From contig JAHWJE010000027.1 of assembly GCA_019348575.1 (NCBI GenBank), forward strand, positions 1 through 9,629: 9,629 bases of DNA. The letters are read 5' to 3'. Within the stretch, counting starts at the first letter, position 1; every line of letters starts with the position of its first letter. Positions 1 through 6,356 of the stretch are shown here, one piece after another. Source of the DNA: Actinomycetota bacterium. GTDB lineage: Bacteria > Actinomycetota > Thermoleophilia > Solirubrobacterales > Solirubrobacteraceae. The notes under the pieces are model-generated. The model made no database searches. It had not been told where the DNA came from and saw nothing but the letters and a program-made list of their open reading frames with translations. The position numbers and the translations under genes are program-made.

Positions 1-1067
1 CGATCCTGACCGGCGGAGGCGCACTCGCCGGCGGCAAGCTGCTCGGCGTGAAGGCCCTCATCGGCCTCGCCCTGACCGGCGTTGCCGGCGGCGGCTACAC
101 GGCGGTGCAGCAGCTTCCCGACAAGACGCCCGCTCCGCCGCCGCACACGACCCCAGGTAAGCCGAACCAGCCGCAGGAGCGCGGGGCCAAGCCGCCGCCG
201 GGGGGCGTCGTCGCGCCCGCGGCCGGCGATCGCTGCCAGGATCGCGGCGCCGACGCGAGCGAGTGCGCGGCCAAGGCGCCCGCTGATCCGACATCGAAGC
301 GCCCGGGGTCGGCGGATCGCGACGGCGACGGCATACCGAATCGCGAGGACCCCGACCGCGACGGCGACGGAGTGCCCAACCGCGAGGATCGCGATCGCGA
401 CGGCGACGGCGTCCCCAACGGCCGCGACAGATGCCCGAGCGGTGTGGACAGCGCCGACGGGTGCTCCCAGAAGAAGCGCGACGACCGCGGTCCGACGAGC
501 CCGGGAACCGGCGATCGCGACGGCGACGGGATACCCAACCGCAAGGACCGCGATCGCGACGGCGACGGCGTACCGGACCGCGACGACAAATGCCCCGATC
601 AGCTCGGCGTGGTCAACGGGTGTCTTCCCAGAGCGCCCGGTGAAACGCTGCCCGCCGGTCCCCGCAGCGGCGATCGCGACGGCGACGGCGTACCCGACCG
701 TCACGACAAGTGCCCGAATCGGGCCGGCACCGCGGGCGACGGTTGCCCGCAGCAGACGCCCGGCGATCGGACGCCGGTCGATCCGGGAACCGGCGACGGC
801 CCTCCCCAAGGGAAGGACAAATGCCCCAACGTGTCCGGCGCGGGCAACCGATGCCTCGACGACGCCCCGGTCGTTCCGGTGCCGGTCGCTCCCGGAACCG
901 GCGATCGCGACGGTGACGGCGTAGCCGACCGCGAGGACGGCGACCGCGACGGCGACGGCGTGCTCAACGGCGAGGACAAGTGCCCGAACAGGCCGGGCGC
1001 CGTCAGCGGATGCCGCGTGGCGCCCGCCGCTCCGGCGCCCGCCGTTCCCGGCGCCGTCGTACCCTGA
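1..1067 (+). CDS. Envelope protein with thrombospondin type 3-like Asp-rich repeats (5' partial)
   Basis: The frame is open from the first complete codon (base 3) to a TGA at 1065-1067, so the gene probably starts outside the window. A GTG at 48 is a possible start but has no Shine-Dalgarno sequence, and the codons before it (Gly/Ala/Leu-rich) continue the same hydrophobic stretch. That stretch, up to about codon 20 after the GTG, looks like a membrane helix or signal anchor. It is followed by a Pro-rich linker and then eight DRDGDG motifs and five Cys-Pro...Cys modules, the pattern of thrombospondin type 3 repeats, which bind calcium in known families. The protein ends in a Pro/Ala/Val tail. 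The repeats are presumably outside the membrane; function is unknown. The missing N-terminus could hold another domain, for example a cytoplasmic regulator with a C-terminal membrane extension, but nothing here shows that. The repeat assignment is firm; role and true start are not. Confidence 0.8.
   Translation, partial: ILTGGGALAGGKLLGVKALIGLALTGVAGGGYTAVQQLPDKTPAPPPHTTPGKPNQPQERGAKPPPGGVVAPAAGDRCQDRGADASECAAKAPADPTSKRPGSADRDGDGIPNREDPDRDGDGVPNREDRDRDGDGVPNGRDRCPSGVDSADGCSQKKRDDRGPTSPGTGDRDGDGIPNRKDRDRDGDGVPDRDDKCPDQLGVVNGCLPRAPGETLPAGPRSGDRDGDGVPDRHDKCPNRAGTAGDGCPQQTPGDRTPVDPGTGDGPPQGKDKCPNVSGAGNRCLDDAPVVPVPVAPGTGDRDGDGVADREDGDRDGDGVLNGEDKCPNRPGAVSGCRVAPAAPAPAVPGAVVP
315..1013 (+). repeat. 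Array of DRDGDG / DKCP...GC coding repeats
   Basis: Eight copies of an 18-base core encoding DRDGDG (mostly gatcgcgacggcgacggc) are spread through the gene. Some are arranged as tandem 13-residue units (DRDGDGVPNRED type) and some as complete units ending in a CP...GC pair. One unit near 796-858 has lost the Asp-rich half and keeps only the GDG...KDKCP...C part. Copies differ mainly in third positions and in the residues after the core, as expected for an array grown by duplication and then drift under selection for the Asp pattern. Confidence 0.85.
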
Positions 1068-1086
1068 CGCCGCCTGCGCCGAAAGC

Positions 1087-1115
1087 CGCCGCCTGCGGCG
1101 TAGCCGCATCTGCGG
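1087..1115 (+). terminator. Two short GC stem-loops after the repeat gene (weak terminator candidate)
   Basis: About 20 bases after the stop at 1067 there is CGCCG-CCTG-CGGCG (1087-1100), then CCGCA-TC-TGCGG (1104-1115). Both stems are only about 5 bp, and no T-run follows. They could end transcription in a GC-rich genome or may be chance. The rest of 1116-1223 shows no gene and no clear promoter. Confidence 0.2.
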
Positions 1116-1223
1116 GGTGGTGCGCGGGCGCGGCGCGCGTAGTCGTCGTCGTCGGAGAACGGTAGATTCGCTGCCACGGCTTCACCCGAAGCTGGTCATT
1201 CGAGCGGTCGCGGCGAAAGGCGT

Positions 1224-1439
1224 ATGGGGCTCGGACTAGCGGATCTGATTCAGGTGGTGGGCGCCGGGGGAGCTGCTCTCGGTGGCTTCGCCGCCCTTCT
1301 GTATCCCGCCGCCGGGCCCGCACCGCTTCACCAGGTGGTCACGAACTCCTTCGTGGGCCTCGCGGTCGGCGGCGCGACCGGGACTGTCGTAGCCTTCGCA
1401 CTATGGGCGGCGATCCGCCTCAGCGGAGGGCCGGGATGA
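1224..1439 (+). CDS. Small two-helix membrane protein upstream of the phosphatase gene
   Basis: This encodes 71 residues from an ATG preceded by GAAAGG (1215-1220), spaced 3 bases, which is rather close. Two hydrophobic Gly/Ala-rich segments, roughly residues 8-30 and 40-65, are joined by a short loop containing Pro and one His, so a hairpin membrane protein with both ends on the same side is likely. Its TGA (1437-1439) lies inside the ATGA overlap with the phosphatase start, which implies translational coupling and coordinated amounts. I do not recognise a family. Given the coupling, a membrane partner or sensor subunit for the phosphatase is a reasonable inference, not a demonstrated role. 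The coupling and hydrophobicity make it a credible gene despite its size. Confidence 0.65.
   Translation: MGLGLADLIQVVGAGGAALGGFAALLYPAAGPAPLHQVVTNSFVGLAVGGATGTVVAFALWAAIRLSGGPG
1425..1430 (+). promoter_or_regulatory. Ribosome binding site for the phosphatase gene
   Basis: GGAGGG lies 5 bases before the ATG at 1436 and 8 before the ATG at 1439. It favours these starts over the in-frame ATG at 1403, which has no such site and would add 11 non-hydrophobic residues. It lies inside the upstream gene, consistent with coupled translation. Confidence 0.7.
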
Positions 1440-2689
1440 TGCTCACCGACCTTGTCCGCCCGGCGGTGATCGGCGCGGTGACGGCAGCGGCCGGCAGCTT
1501 CCTGGCCGCATTCGCGCTCAGCGCCAGCGAGGCGCCGGCGGCGCTGTTCTGGATCGTCGGGCTTGCGTTCACGGGCGCGGCAACGGCCCGCGTGCTGGCC
1601 GTGAGCCGCGCGGCCAGGCGTGAGCGCCTCGTGACCGACATCGGCGGTGGCGCAGACACGAGCGCAAGCGAGGGCGCGCCCCGGATCCCCAGCAGTGGTA
1701 CGCGCGTCCGCTCTCGCAGACGGCGGATCGAGCAGCTGCTCGAGGACAACGCGGCGCTGCAGGCGGCGCTGCTTCCGGAGGTCCCGTCGCAGATCGGCGC
1801 GCTGCTGACGACCGTCGCCTACCGGCCCGCCGACGGGCCGGCCGGCGGCGGTGACTTCTACGACGCCTTCGAACTGCCCGGCGGGCGCGTCGGGCTGCTG
1901 CTCGGCGACATCTCCGGCCACGGGCGCCAGGCGCTCGCCAAGACGACGCTCGTGCGCTTCACCGTGCGCGCGCATCTCGAGGCCGGCCTTTCCCCGCGCG
2001 AGGCGATCGCGATCGCCGGGCGCTCGCTGGACGGGCGCCTGTCGGACGACTTCGCGACGGTCATCGCCGCCGTGCACGACCCCGACAAGGGCACGCTGAC
2101 CTACGCGAGCGCCGGTCATCCGCCGCCGATCGTCGTCGGCCCGCCGCGACACCGGCCCGTCACCGTCTCCTCGGCCCCGCCGATCGGCGTCGGCTTCCCC
2201 ACCGGCCAGCGCCAGACCGTGCTGCCGATGCCGGACGGCACGTCGGTGTTGCTCTGCTCCGACGGCCTGCTGGAGGCGCGCATCGACGGGGTGCCGATCG
2301 GATCGCAGCGGCTCGGCGCCTGGCTCGCCGAGCTCGGTCCCGACGCGACCGCGAGAGCGCTTCTCGACCGCGTCATCGCGAGCGCCGGCGCCATCCGCGA
2401 CGACCTCACCGCCTGCGTGCTGCATGCCGCTCCCGGGGCGCGCGCGCCGGCGGCCAGGGTCGAGCAGGTCACGCTCGACGTGCTCGACACCGACGGACCC
2501 GACCTCGACGGCTTCCTCGCCGCGTGCGGCGTGTCGCAGTCCGACCGCCTCATCGTGTGCCGCCGCGTGAGCGAGCAGCTCGACAGCACGGGCTCCGTCG
2601 TCATCGACATCGAGGTGGGCGAGCACCCGACGGTGAGCATCGCGTTGACCGGCGACAATGCCGGCGGCCGCTCGCGCGAGAGCGCGTGA
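1436..2689 (+). CDS. Membrane-anchored PP2C/SpoIIE-family serine phosphatase
   Basis: This is a 417-residue protein. Two membrane helices (about 5-28 and 33-56) are followed by an Arg-rich linker, a short helix ending in QAALLPEVP (about 97-117) and a SpoIIE/RsbU-type phosphatase domain (about 120-330). The expected metal-binding motifs are present: GGGDFYD (137-143), GDISGHG (157-163), LSDDFATV (202-209), CSDGLLEA (274-281) and RDDLTACVL (321-329). It should therefore be catalytically competent. In known systems such phosphatases dephosphorylate anti-sigma-factor antagonists or similar regulators; no STAS-domain or anti-sigma gene is visible here, so the substrate is unknown. Residues 341-409 form an additional alpha/beta-like tail that I cannot assign; it might be a decayed ATPase-like or binding domain. 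The gene overlaps the small membrane protein gene by ATGA and converges on the transporter gene, with 15 bases between them. Confidence 0.92.
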   Translation: MMLTDLVRPAVIGAVTAAAGSFLAAFALSASEAPAALFWIVGLAFTGAATARVLAVSRAARRERLVTDIGGGADTSASEGAPRIPSSGTRVRSRRRRIEQLLEDNAALQAALLPEVPSQIGALLTTVAYRPADGPAGGGDFYDAFELPGGRVGLLLGDISGHGRQALAKTTLVRFTVRAHLEAGLSPREAIAIAGRSLDGRLSDDFATVIAAVHDPDKGTLTYASAGHPPPIVVGPPRHRPVTVSSAPPIGVGFPTGQRQTVLPMPDGTSVLLCSDGLLEARIDGVPIGSQRLGAWLAELGPDATARALLDRVIASAGAIRDDLTACVLHAAPGARAPAARVEQVTLDVLDTDGPDLDGFLAACGVSQSDRLIVCRRVSEQLDSTGSVVIDIEVGEHPTVSIALTGDNAGGRSRESA

Positions 2690-2704
2690 TGTCCGCGACG
2701 ACCC

Positions 2705-2718
2705 TCAGCGCGGGCTGA
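2705..2718. terminator. Short inverted repeat between convergent genes
   Basis: TCAGC-GCGG-GCTGA forms a 5-bp stem with a 4-base loop at the junction of the phosphatase and transporter genes, overlapping the transporter stop codon. It has no T-run on either side. It may work as a weak bidirectional terminator or be incidental. Confidence 0.2.
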
Positions 2719-3640
2719 TCTCCGTCCCCGGGTGCACGCTGCCCTCGGGCTCGAGGTGGATCAGCACGTCGGCGCCGCGCAGCCGCTCGCGAATGGCGTC
2801 CTGGAGCGCGTGCGCGGTCGCGTGCGCGTCCTCCAGCGTGGTGCCGGAGGTGAACTGCACGTGCAGGTCGACGTAGCGCCGTGAGCCGGCCCGCCGCGCG
2901 CGCAGCTTGTGGTAGCCGCAGACCCCGCGCGGCCCGAAGTCGCTGATCGCGTCGCGCACGTCGTCGAGCTCCCCCGGCGGCAGCGCCTCGTCGACGAGCA
3001 CGCGCGATGCGCGCGCCAGCAGCCGCACGCCGGCGTAGACGATCGCCGCCGCGACGGCGAGCGCGATCACCGGATCGAGCCATTCGGCGCCCGTCACCTG
3101 CACGAGGACGAGCCCGAGCAGGACCGCGCTCGAGGTCGCGGCGTCGGTGCGCAGGTGCGCCGCGTCGCCCTCGAGGGCCGGCGAGTCCGTCTCCCGCGCG
3201 CGCCGCGCGATCACCGCAGACACGGCGATGTTGGCGACGATCGAGACGCCGATCACGCCGATGCCGATGCCCAGCGAGTGGACCTCGGGCCCGTTCACCA
3301 AGCTGCGCACCGAGGCGTAGATGATCACGCCCGAGCCGACGAGGATCAGCATCGCCTCGATCGCGGCCGCCAAGTTCTCGATCTTGGCGTGGCCGTAGTG
3401 ATGCTCGGCGTCGGCCGGCTTGTCGGCCTCGCGCACCGAGAAGTACGCCACGACCGACGCGAGCAGGTCGACCGAGGAGTGCATCGCCTCGGTGAGGATC
3501 GCGACGGAGCCCGTGATCGCGCCGGCGGCCAGCTTCAGCGCGATGAGGATCGAGTTGGAGGCGATCGACAGCGCGGCCGCACGGGTCTTCGGCGATCCGG
3601 CCGGGCGCGGCTGACTTGCGCCGATCAGCGGTCCTGCCAT
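2705..3640 (-). CDS. Cation diffusion facilitator (Zn/Co-type efflux transporter)
   Basis: This is a 311-residue protein of usual CDF length. A cytoplasmic N-terminus is followed by about six membrane helices (residues about 22-215) and a C-terminal cytoplasmic domain (about 220-300). Helix 2 carries HSSVD (His54, Asp58) and helix 5 carries HLRTD (His162, Asp166), the paired HxxxD sites that bind the metal in zinc-type members. The conserved HHYGHAKIENLAA segment (80-92) follows helix 2. The family exports divalent cations, usually Zn2+, in exchange for protons; the exact metal cannot be read from sequence. The ATG at 3640 overlaps the end of rdgB by 16 bases and lacks an obvious Shine-Dalgarno sequence, so translation probably depends on coupling. 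It is the last gene of the murI-rph-rdgB cluster. Confidence 0.93.
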   Translation of the reverse strand: MAGPLIGASQPRPAGSPKTRAAALSIASNSILIALKLAAGAITGSVAILTEAMHSSVDLLASVVAYFSVREADKPADAEHHYGHAKIENLAAAIEAMLILVGSGVIIYASVRSLVNGPEVHSLGIGIGVIGVSIVANIAVSAVIARRARETDSPALEGDAAHLRTDAATSSAVLLGLVLVQVTGAEWLDPVIALAVAAAIVYAGVRLLARASRVLVDEALPPGELDDVRDAISDFGPRGVCGYHKLRARRAGSRRYVDLHVQFTSGTTLEDAHATAHALQDAIRERLRGADVLIHLEPEGSVHPGTEISPR

Positions 3641-4212
3641 GACGGCAACGAGTCAAGCAGGGCGAGCAGTTCGCGCGCGGCGCGCCCGCGATGGCTGATC
3701 GCGTCCTTCTCGGCCGGGTCGAGCTGCGCCATCGTGCGCCCATCGACGATGTCGTCGGGCAGGAACGCCGGGTCGTAGCCGAAGCCGCCGGCGCCGCGCG
3801 GCGCGCGAGCGAGGGTTCCGGTGCAGCGCCCCTCGACGAGGTGCTCGGCCTTGCCCGCGTCGACGTAGGCGAGCGCGCAGACATACGCCAGCGCCGATCC
3901 CGCGGGCGCCTCGCGCAGCAGCCTGGCGAGGTTCTCCTCGTCGCTCGCGCCCTCGCCCGCGTAGCGCGCCGAGCGCACTCCCGGCCGGCCGCCGAGCGCC
4001 GCCGCCTCGATACCGGAGTCGTCGGCGATCGCCGGCAGGCCCGTCGCGCGCGCCGCGACGCGCGCCTTCTCGAGCGCATTGGCGGCAAACGTGTCGGCGG
4101 TCTCGGGCGGCAGGACCACGTCGGCCGGCAGCTCGACGATCTCGTGCGGCGCCAGCAGCGCCACGAACTCGCGCAGCTTGTGCGCGTTGCGGGTCGCGAG
4201 AACCAGCCTCAC
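3625..4212 (-). CDS. rdgB: XTP/dITP pyrophosphatase (Ham1/RdgB family)
   Basis: This 195-residue enzyme hydrolyses non-canonical purine triphosphates (XTP, ITP, dITP) to monophosphates and pyrophosphate, keeping them out of nucleic acids. Family motifs are clear: LATRNAHKLREF (5-16), the ADDSGIE metal/catalytic motif (63-69), GVRSARYAG (78-86), GGFGYDPAF (142-150) and EKDAISHRGRA (168-178). At 41-50 it reads TFAANALEKA where many homologues have TFxENAxxKA, so the Glu before Asn is Ala; the Asn and Lys are kept. The start is GTG at 4212, whose GTGA overlaps the rph stop, indicating coupled translation. Length and motif order are normal. Apart from the Glu-to-Ala change there is no sign of decay. 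Confidence 0.95.
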   Translation of the reverse strand: MRLVLATRNAHKLREFVALLAPHEIVELPADVVLPPETADTFAANALEKARVAARATGLPAIADDSGIEAAALGGRPGVRSARYAGEGASDEENLARLLREAPAGSALAYVCALAYVDAGKAEHLVEGRCTGTLARAPRGAGGFGYDPAFLPDDIVDGRTMAQLDPAEKDAISHRGRAARELLALLDSLPSWQDR

Positions 4213-4940
4213 GCCACCGCCTGCGCCTGCGCGATCCGCAGCTGCTCGATCCCGCCGCCGGCCAGCGCCAGCAGCTCGTCGAGATGCGCGCGCGACAGCG
4301 GCGTGCGCTCGGCCGTCGCCTGGACCTCGATCAGCCCGCCGTCACCGGTCATCACGACGTTCGCGTCGACCTCGGCGGTCGAATCCTCGGAGTAGTCGAG
4401 GTCCAGCAGCGCGACCCCGCCGACGATCCCGCACGAGATCGCCGCGACGCTGCCCGTCAGCGGCGAGCGCTCGATCTTCTGCTCGTCGAGCAGCCCGCGC
4501 ATCGCGAGGTCGAGGGCCACGAAGGCCCCGCTGATCGACGCGCAGCGCGTGCCCCCGTCGGCGGTGAGCACGTCGCAATCGAGGTAGATCGTGCGCTCGC
4601 CGAGCGCCTCGAAGTCGATCACGCCGCGGACGGCGCGGCCGATCAACCGCTGAATCTCGACGCTGCGCCCGTCCAGGCGTCCCTTGCTGATGTCGCGCGG
4701 CTTGCGGTCGCCGGTCGACGCCGGCAGCATCGCGTACTCCGCCGTCACCCACCCGCGGCCCTGGCCGGCCATCCACCGCGGGACGCTCTCCTGCACCGAC
4801 GCCGTGCAGATCACCCGCGTTTCGCCCTGCGAGATGAGCGCCGAACCGGCGGCCGGCTTGACGAAGTGCGGCTGGATCGTCGTCGGGCGCAGCTCGTGTG
4901 GCTCGCGGTCATAGGAGCGGGCGGGCGTCGTCGCTGTCAT
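4209..4940 (-). CDS. rph: Ribonuclease PH
   Basis: This is a 243-residue phosphorolytic 3'-5' exoribonuclease that trims tRNA 3' ends using phosphate. Motifs along the length match the family: ELRPTTI (16-22), GETRVICTASVQESVP (39-54), GQGRGWVTAEYAMLP (59-73), GRSVEIQRLIGRA (91-103), DCDVLTADGGTRCASISGAF (121-140), LLDLDYSEDS (178-187, with the catalytic acidic residues) and ANVVMTGDGGLIEVQ (193-207). The N-terminal DGR found in many homologues reads YDREP here. The ATG at 4940 has GAGG (plus-strand 4948-4951) seven bases upstream and forms an ATGA overlap with the murI stop; the frame open farther upstream only shadows murI. Its place between murI and rdgB is a common actinobacterial order. 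Confidence 0.96.
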   Translation of the reverse strand: MTATTPARSYDREPHELRPTTIQPHFVKPAAGSALISQGETRVICTASVQESVPRWMAGQGRGWVTAEYAMLPASTGDRKPRDISKGRLDGRSVEIQRLIGRAVRGVIDFEALGERTIYLDCDVLTADGGTRCASISGAFVALDLAMRGLLDEQKIERSPLTGSVAAISCGIVGGVALLDLDYSEDSTAEVDANVVMTGDGGLIEVQATAERTPLSRAHLDELLALAGGGIEQLRIAQAQAVA

Positions 4941-5782
4941 GCGGGCACCTCGGTGGCAAGCTCGATCTGGTCGACTGTGCCCATCGGCAGCTGCAGGAAG
5001 CGCGAGCCGACCTCGGCGAACGCGGCCGCGTCGCCCGTGCACAGGAAGCTGTAGCGGCCCTCTCTCGTGAGCGGGGTCGCAAGCTCGCGCGTCGAGAGCG
5101 CGTGCTGCACCCGGCGTGCGATCGCCGTGCCGGAGGTGATCAGCGTGACCTGCGGGCCGAGCAGGCGCTGCAGCAGCGCGCCGACGAAGGGGTAGTGCGT
5201 GCAGCCGAGGATCGCGGTGTCGACGCGCGCCGCGCGCAGCGGCGCGCAGTACGTGCGCGCGAGCTCGACGTCGTCCTCGGTGATCGGCGCGCCGTCCTGC
5301 GAGATCCGCGCAAGCTGCGGGCAGGGCACGCTCGTGAGCCGCACGAGCGGGTCCGCGGCGAGCACCGCACGCGCGTAGGCGCCGCTCGCCACGGTCGAGG
5401 GCGTCGCGAGGACGCCGATCCGCCCGTTGCGGGTCTGCGCGACCGCGAGGTTGGACTCGGGCCCGACGACCCCGATGACGTCGACGCCGCAGCCGCTCTC
5501 GGCGACATGCGCCGTGAGGTCCTCCAGCGCGCTCGACGTCGCCGAGTTGCAGGCCACGACGATCAGCTTCGCGCCGCGCTCGAGCAGCACGTCGGCGATC
5601 TGGCGGCTGAAGGCCCGCAGCTGCGCGGGCGTGCGATCGCCGTAGGGAAAGCGCGCCGAGTCGCCGAGGTACACGAAATCCTCCTGCGGCAGCGCGACGA
5701 GCAGCTCGTGCAGGATGGTCAGGCCGCCGACGCCGGAGTCGAAGACGCCGATCGGCGCGGTGCTCTGCGGGGCGGTCGGCAC
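4937..5782 (-). CDS. murI: Glutamate racemase
   Basis: This enzyme interconverts L- and D-glutamate, supplying D-Glu for peptidoglycan. From the GTG at 5782 the protein has 281 residues, normal for the family. Key features are APIGVFDSGVGGLTI (9-23, with the active-site Asp-Ser), YLGDSARFPYG (38-48), VVACNSAT (75-82, first catalytic Cys78) and ILGCTHYPF (191-199, second catalytic Cys194 with His196). The frame stays open to 5902 without stops, but the extra residues are Arg/Ser-rich and run into the upstream pilin gene, so the GTG close to the conserved start is preferred; no strong Shine-Dalgarno sequence precedes it. It begins 46 bases after the pilin stop and overlaps rph by ATGA. It is the first gene of the murI-rph-rdgB-CDF cluster, perhaps read through from the pilin gene. 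Confidence 0.94.
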   Translation of the reverse strand: MPTAPQSTAPIGVFDSGVGGLTILHELLVALPQEDFVYLGDSARFPYGDRTPAQLRAFSRQIADVLLERGAKLIVVACNSATSSALEDLTAHVAESGCGVDVIGVVGPESNLAVAQTRNGRIGVLATPSTVASGAYARAVLAADPLVRLTSVPCPQLARISQDGAPITEDDVELARTYCAPLRAARVDTAILGCTHYPFVGALLQRLLGPQVTLITSGTAIARRVQHALSTRELATPLTREGRYSFLCTGDAAAFAEVGSRFLQLPMGTVDQIELATEVPA

Positions 5783-5828
5783 GGAGCGCCATGTTCGCAG
5801 AGGCGCCCCGCCGACCCGCGCCGCGCTG

Positions 5829-6056
5829 CTACGGCTTGCCCTTGCCGACCGACTCGATCGTGGCCTTGAGCTTGTCGGCGATCTCCTTGGCCAGCCCGCC
5901 ACCGTCCTTCATCCCCTTCGCGGCGAGGACGACGCCCGACAGCAGCGCTGCGAGCAACAGCATGAGCCCGACGTACTCCACGGTGCCCTGCCCGCGTTGG
6001 TCGCTGCCGAGGCGAGCGAGGTGTGCGTGGATCCAGCCCATCGTGCGATACGGCAT
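5829..6056 (-). CDS. Flp/TadE-like pilin or pseudopilin subunit
   Basis: This is a 75-residue protein with a short basic leader followed by RGQGTVEYVG (21-30) and one long hydrophobic helix (about 29-46), then a small charged, Lys-rich C-terminal region. Cutting after Gly22 puts Glu27 at +5 and Tyr28 at +6, the class III prepilin pattern recognised by A24 peptidases, and such a peptidase is encoded at the right edge of this window. It is therefore likely a Flp-type pilin or minor pseudopilin that enters the membrane and is processed on the cytoplasmic side. GGGAGG six bases before the ATG supports this start. No tad assembly genes (ATPase, secretin, platform) are visible nearby, so its pilus system is elsewhere or this is an isolated subunit. 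Confidence 0.8.
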   Translation of the reverse strand: MPYRTMGWIHAHLARLGSDQRGQGTVEYVGLMLLLAALLSGVVLAAKGMKDGGGLAKEIADKLKATIESVGKGKP

Positions 6057-6062
6057 GTGTGG

Positions 6063-6068
6063 CCTCCC
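6063..6068 (-). promoter_or_regulatory. Ribosome binding site of the pilin gene
   Basis: On the minus strand this reads GGGAGG, six bases before the ATG at 6056. It is the clearest Shine-Dalgarno sequence in the window and selects this ATG over the internal one at 6041. Confidence 0.75.
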
Positions 6069-6087
6069 AGCGAGACGGTGATGTGCC

Positions 6088-6156
6088 GCATCGATGCTGC
6101 GCAGCTTCGTGTGACGGATCTACGCGCGTGTGCGACGAATCGACCGAGAAGCTGCG
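6088..6156. promoter_or_regulatory. Palindromes upstream of the pilin gene (possible operator or leader structure)
   Basis: Two perfect 10-base palindromes overlap by two bases: GCATCGATGC (6088-6097) and GCTGCGCAGC (6096-6105). In addition, CGCAGCTTC (6100-6108) is matched by GAAGCTGCG (6148-6156) as an inverted repeat with a 39-base spacer. They lie about 30-100 bases before the pilin start, where a promoter, operator or leader structure would be expected. GC-rich DNA produces such palindromes often, so this is only suggestive. Confidence 0.25.
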
Positions 6157-6356
6157 TCGAGCGTGCGATCACCGCAACCTGCGCTGCCCGCGCGCGTCGT
6201 CACCAGCATGTGCCTGTCCCCGCATCGCACGAAGGTCTCGGCCGCCGTGCCCGGGCTCGCCGTCGTCTGGAGCCCGCGCCCGGATCGGCCTCGGGCGCCG
6301 CCGCTATACACTCCCGCCGAGGCGCCGACCACGTCGTCACCCGGCGCCCGCCCCTC
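6106..6356. other. Divergent intergenic region, no gene supported
   Basis: The full gap between the pilin gene (-) and the zinc-ribbon gene (+) is 300 bases. A short plus-strand frame (6130-6360) and minus-strand frames exist, but none has a ribosome site or a recognisable product. The only promoter-like word is TATACA at 6305-6310, about 47 bases before the ATG at 6357, which could be a -10 element for the zinc-ribbon pair; I see no good -35 partner. The region presumably holds two divergent promoters. Confidence 0.4.

Noticed and set aside
224..915. Several GCGATCGC octamers resembling the cyanobacterial HIP1 element
   Set aside because: They come from codons GGC GAT CGC GAC in the repeated Gly-Asp-Arg-Asp motif and similar coding repeats, so they follow from the protein repeat.
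315..1013. Regular DNA repeats considered as a CRISPR array
   Set aside because: Spacing is irregular, the units stay in one reading frame and encode Asp-rich protein repeats, and no cas gene is present.
1328..2626. Long minus-strand frame opposite the phosphatase gene
   Set aside because: The plus-strand phosphatase has every expected motif; the antisense product is His/Arg/Ala-rich without recognisable features.
2601..4088. Long minus-strand frame across the transporter and rdgB genes
   Set aside because: Low-complexity Arg/Ala translation in a different frame from the motif-bearing CDF and RdgB proteins; a shadow.
4941..5792. Upstream extension of the RNase PH frame to an ATG at 5792
   Set aside because: That part is an out-of-frame shadow of murI; RNase PH homologues start close to the ATG at 4940.
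5715..6356. Upstream extension of the first zinc-ribbon gene to an ATG at 5715
   Set aside because: The added residues are Arg/His-rich and antisense to murI and the pilin gene; the usual protein pattern begins near 6357.
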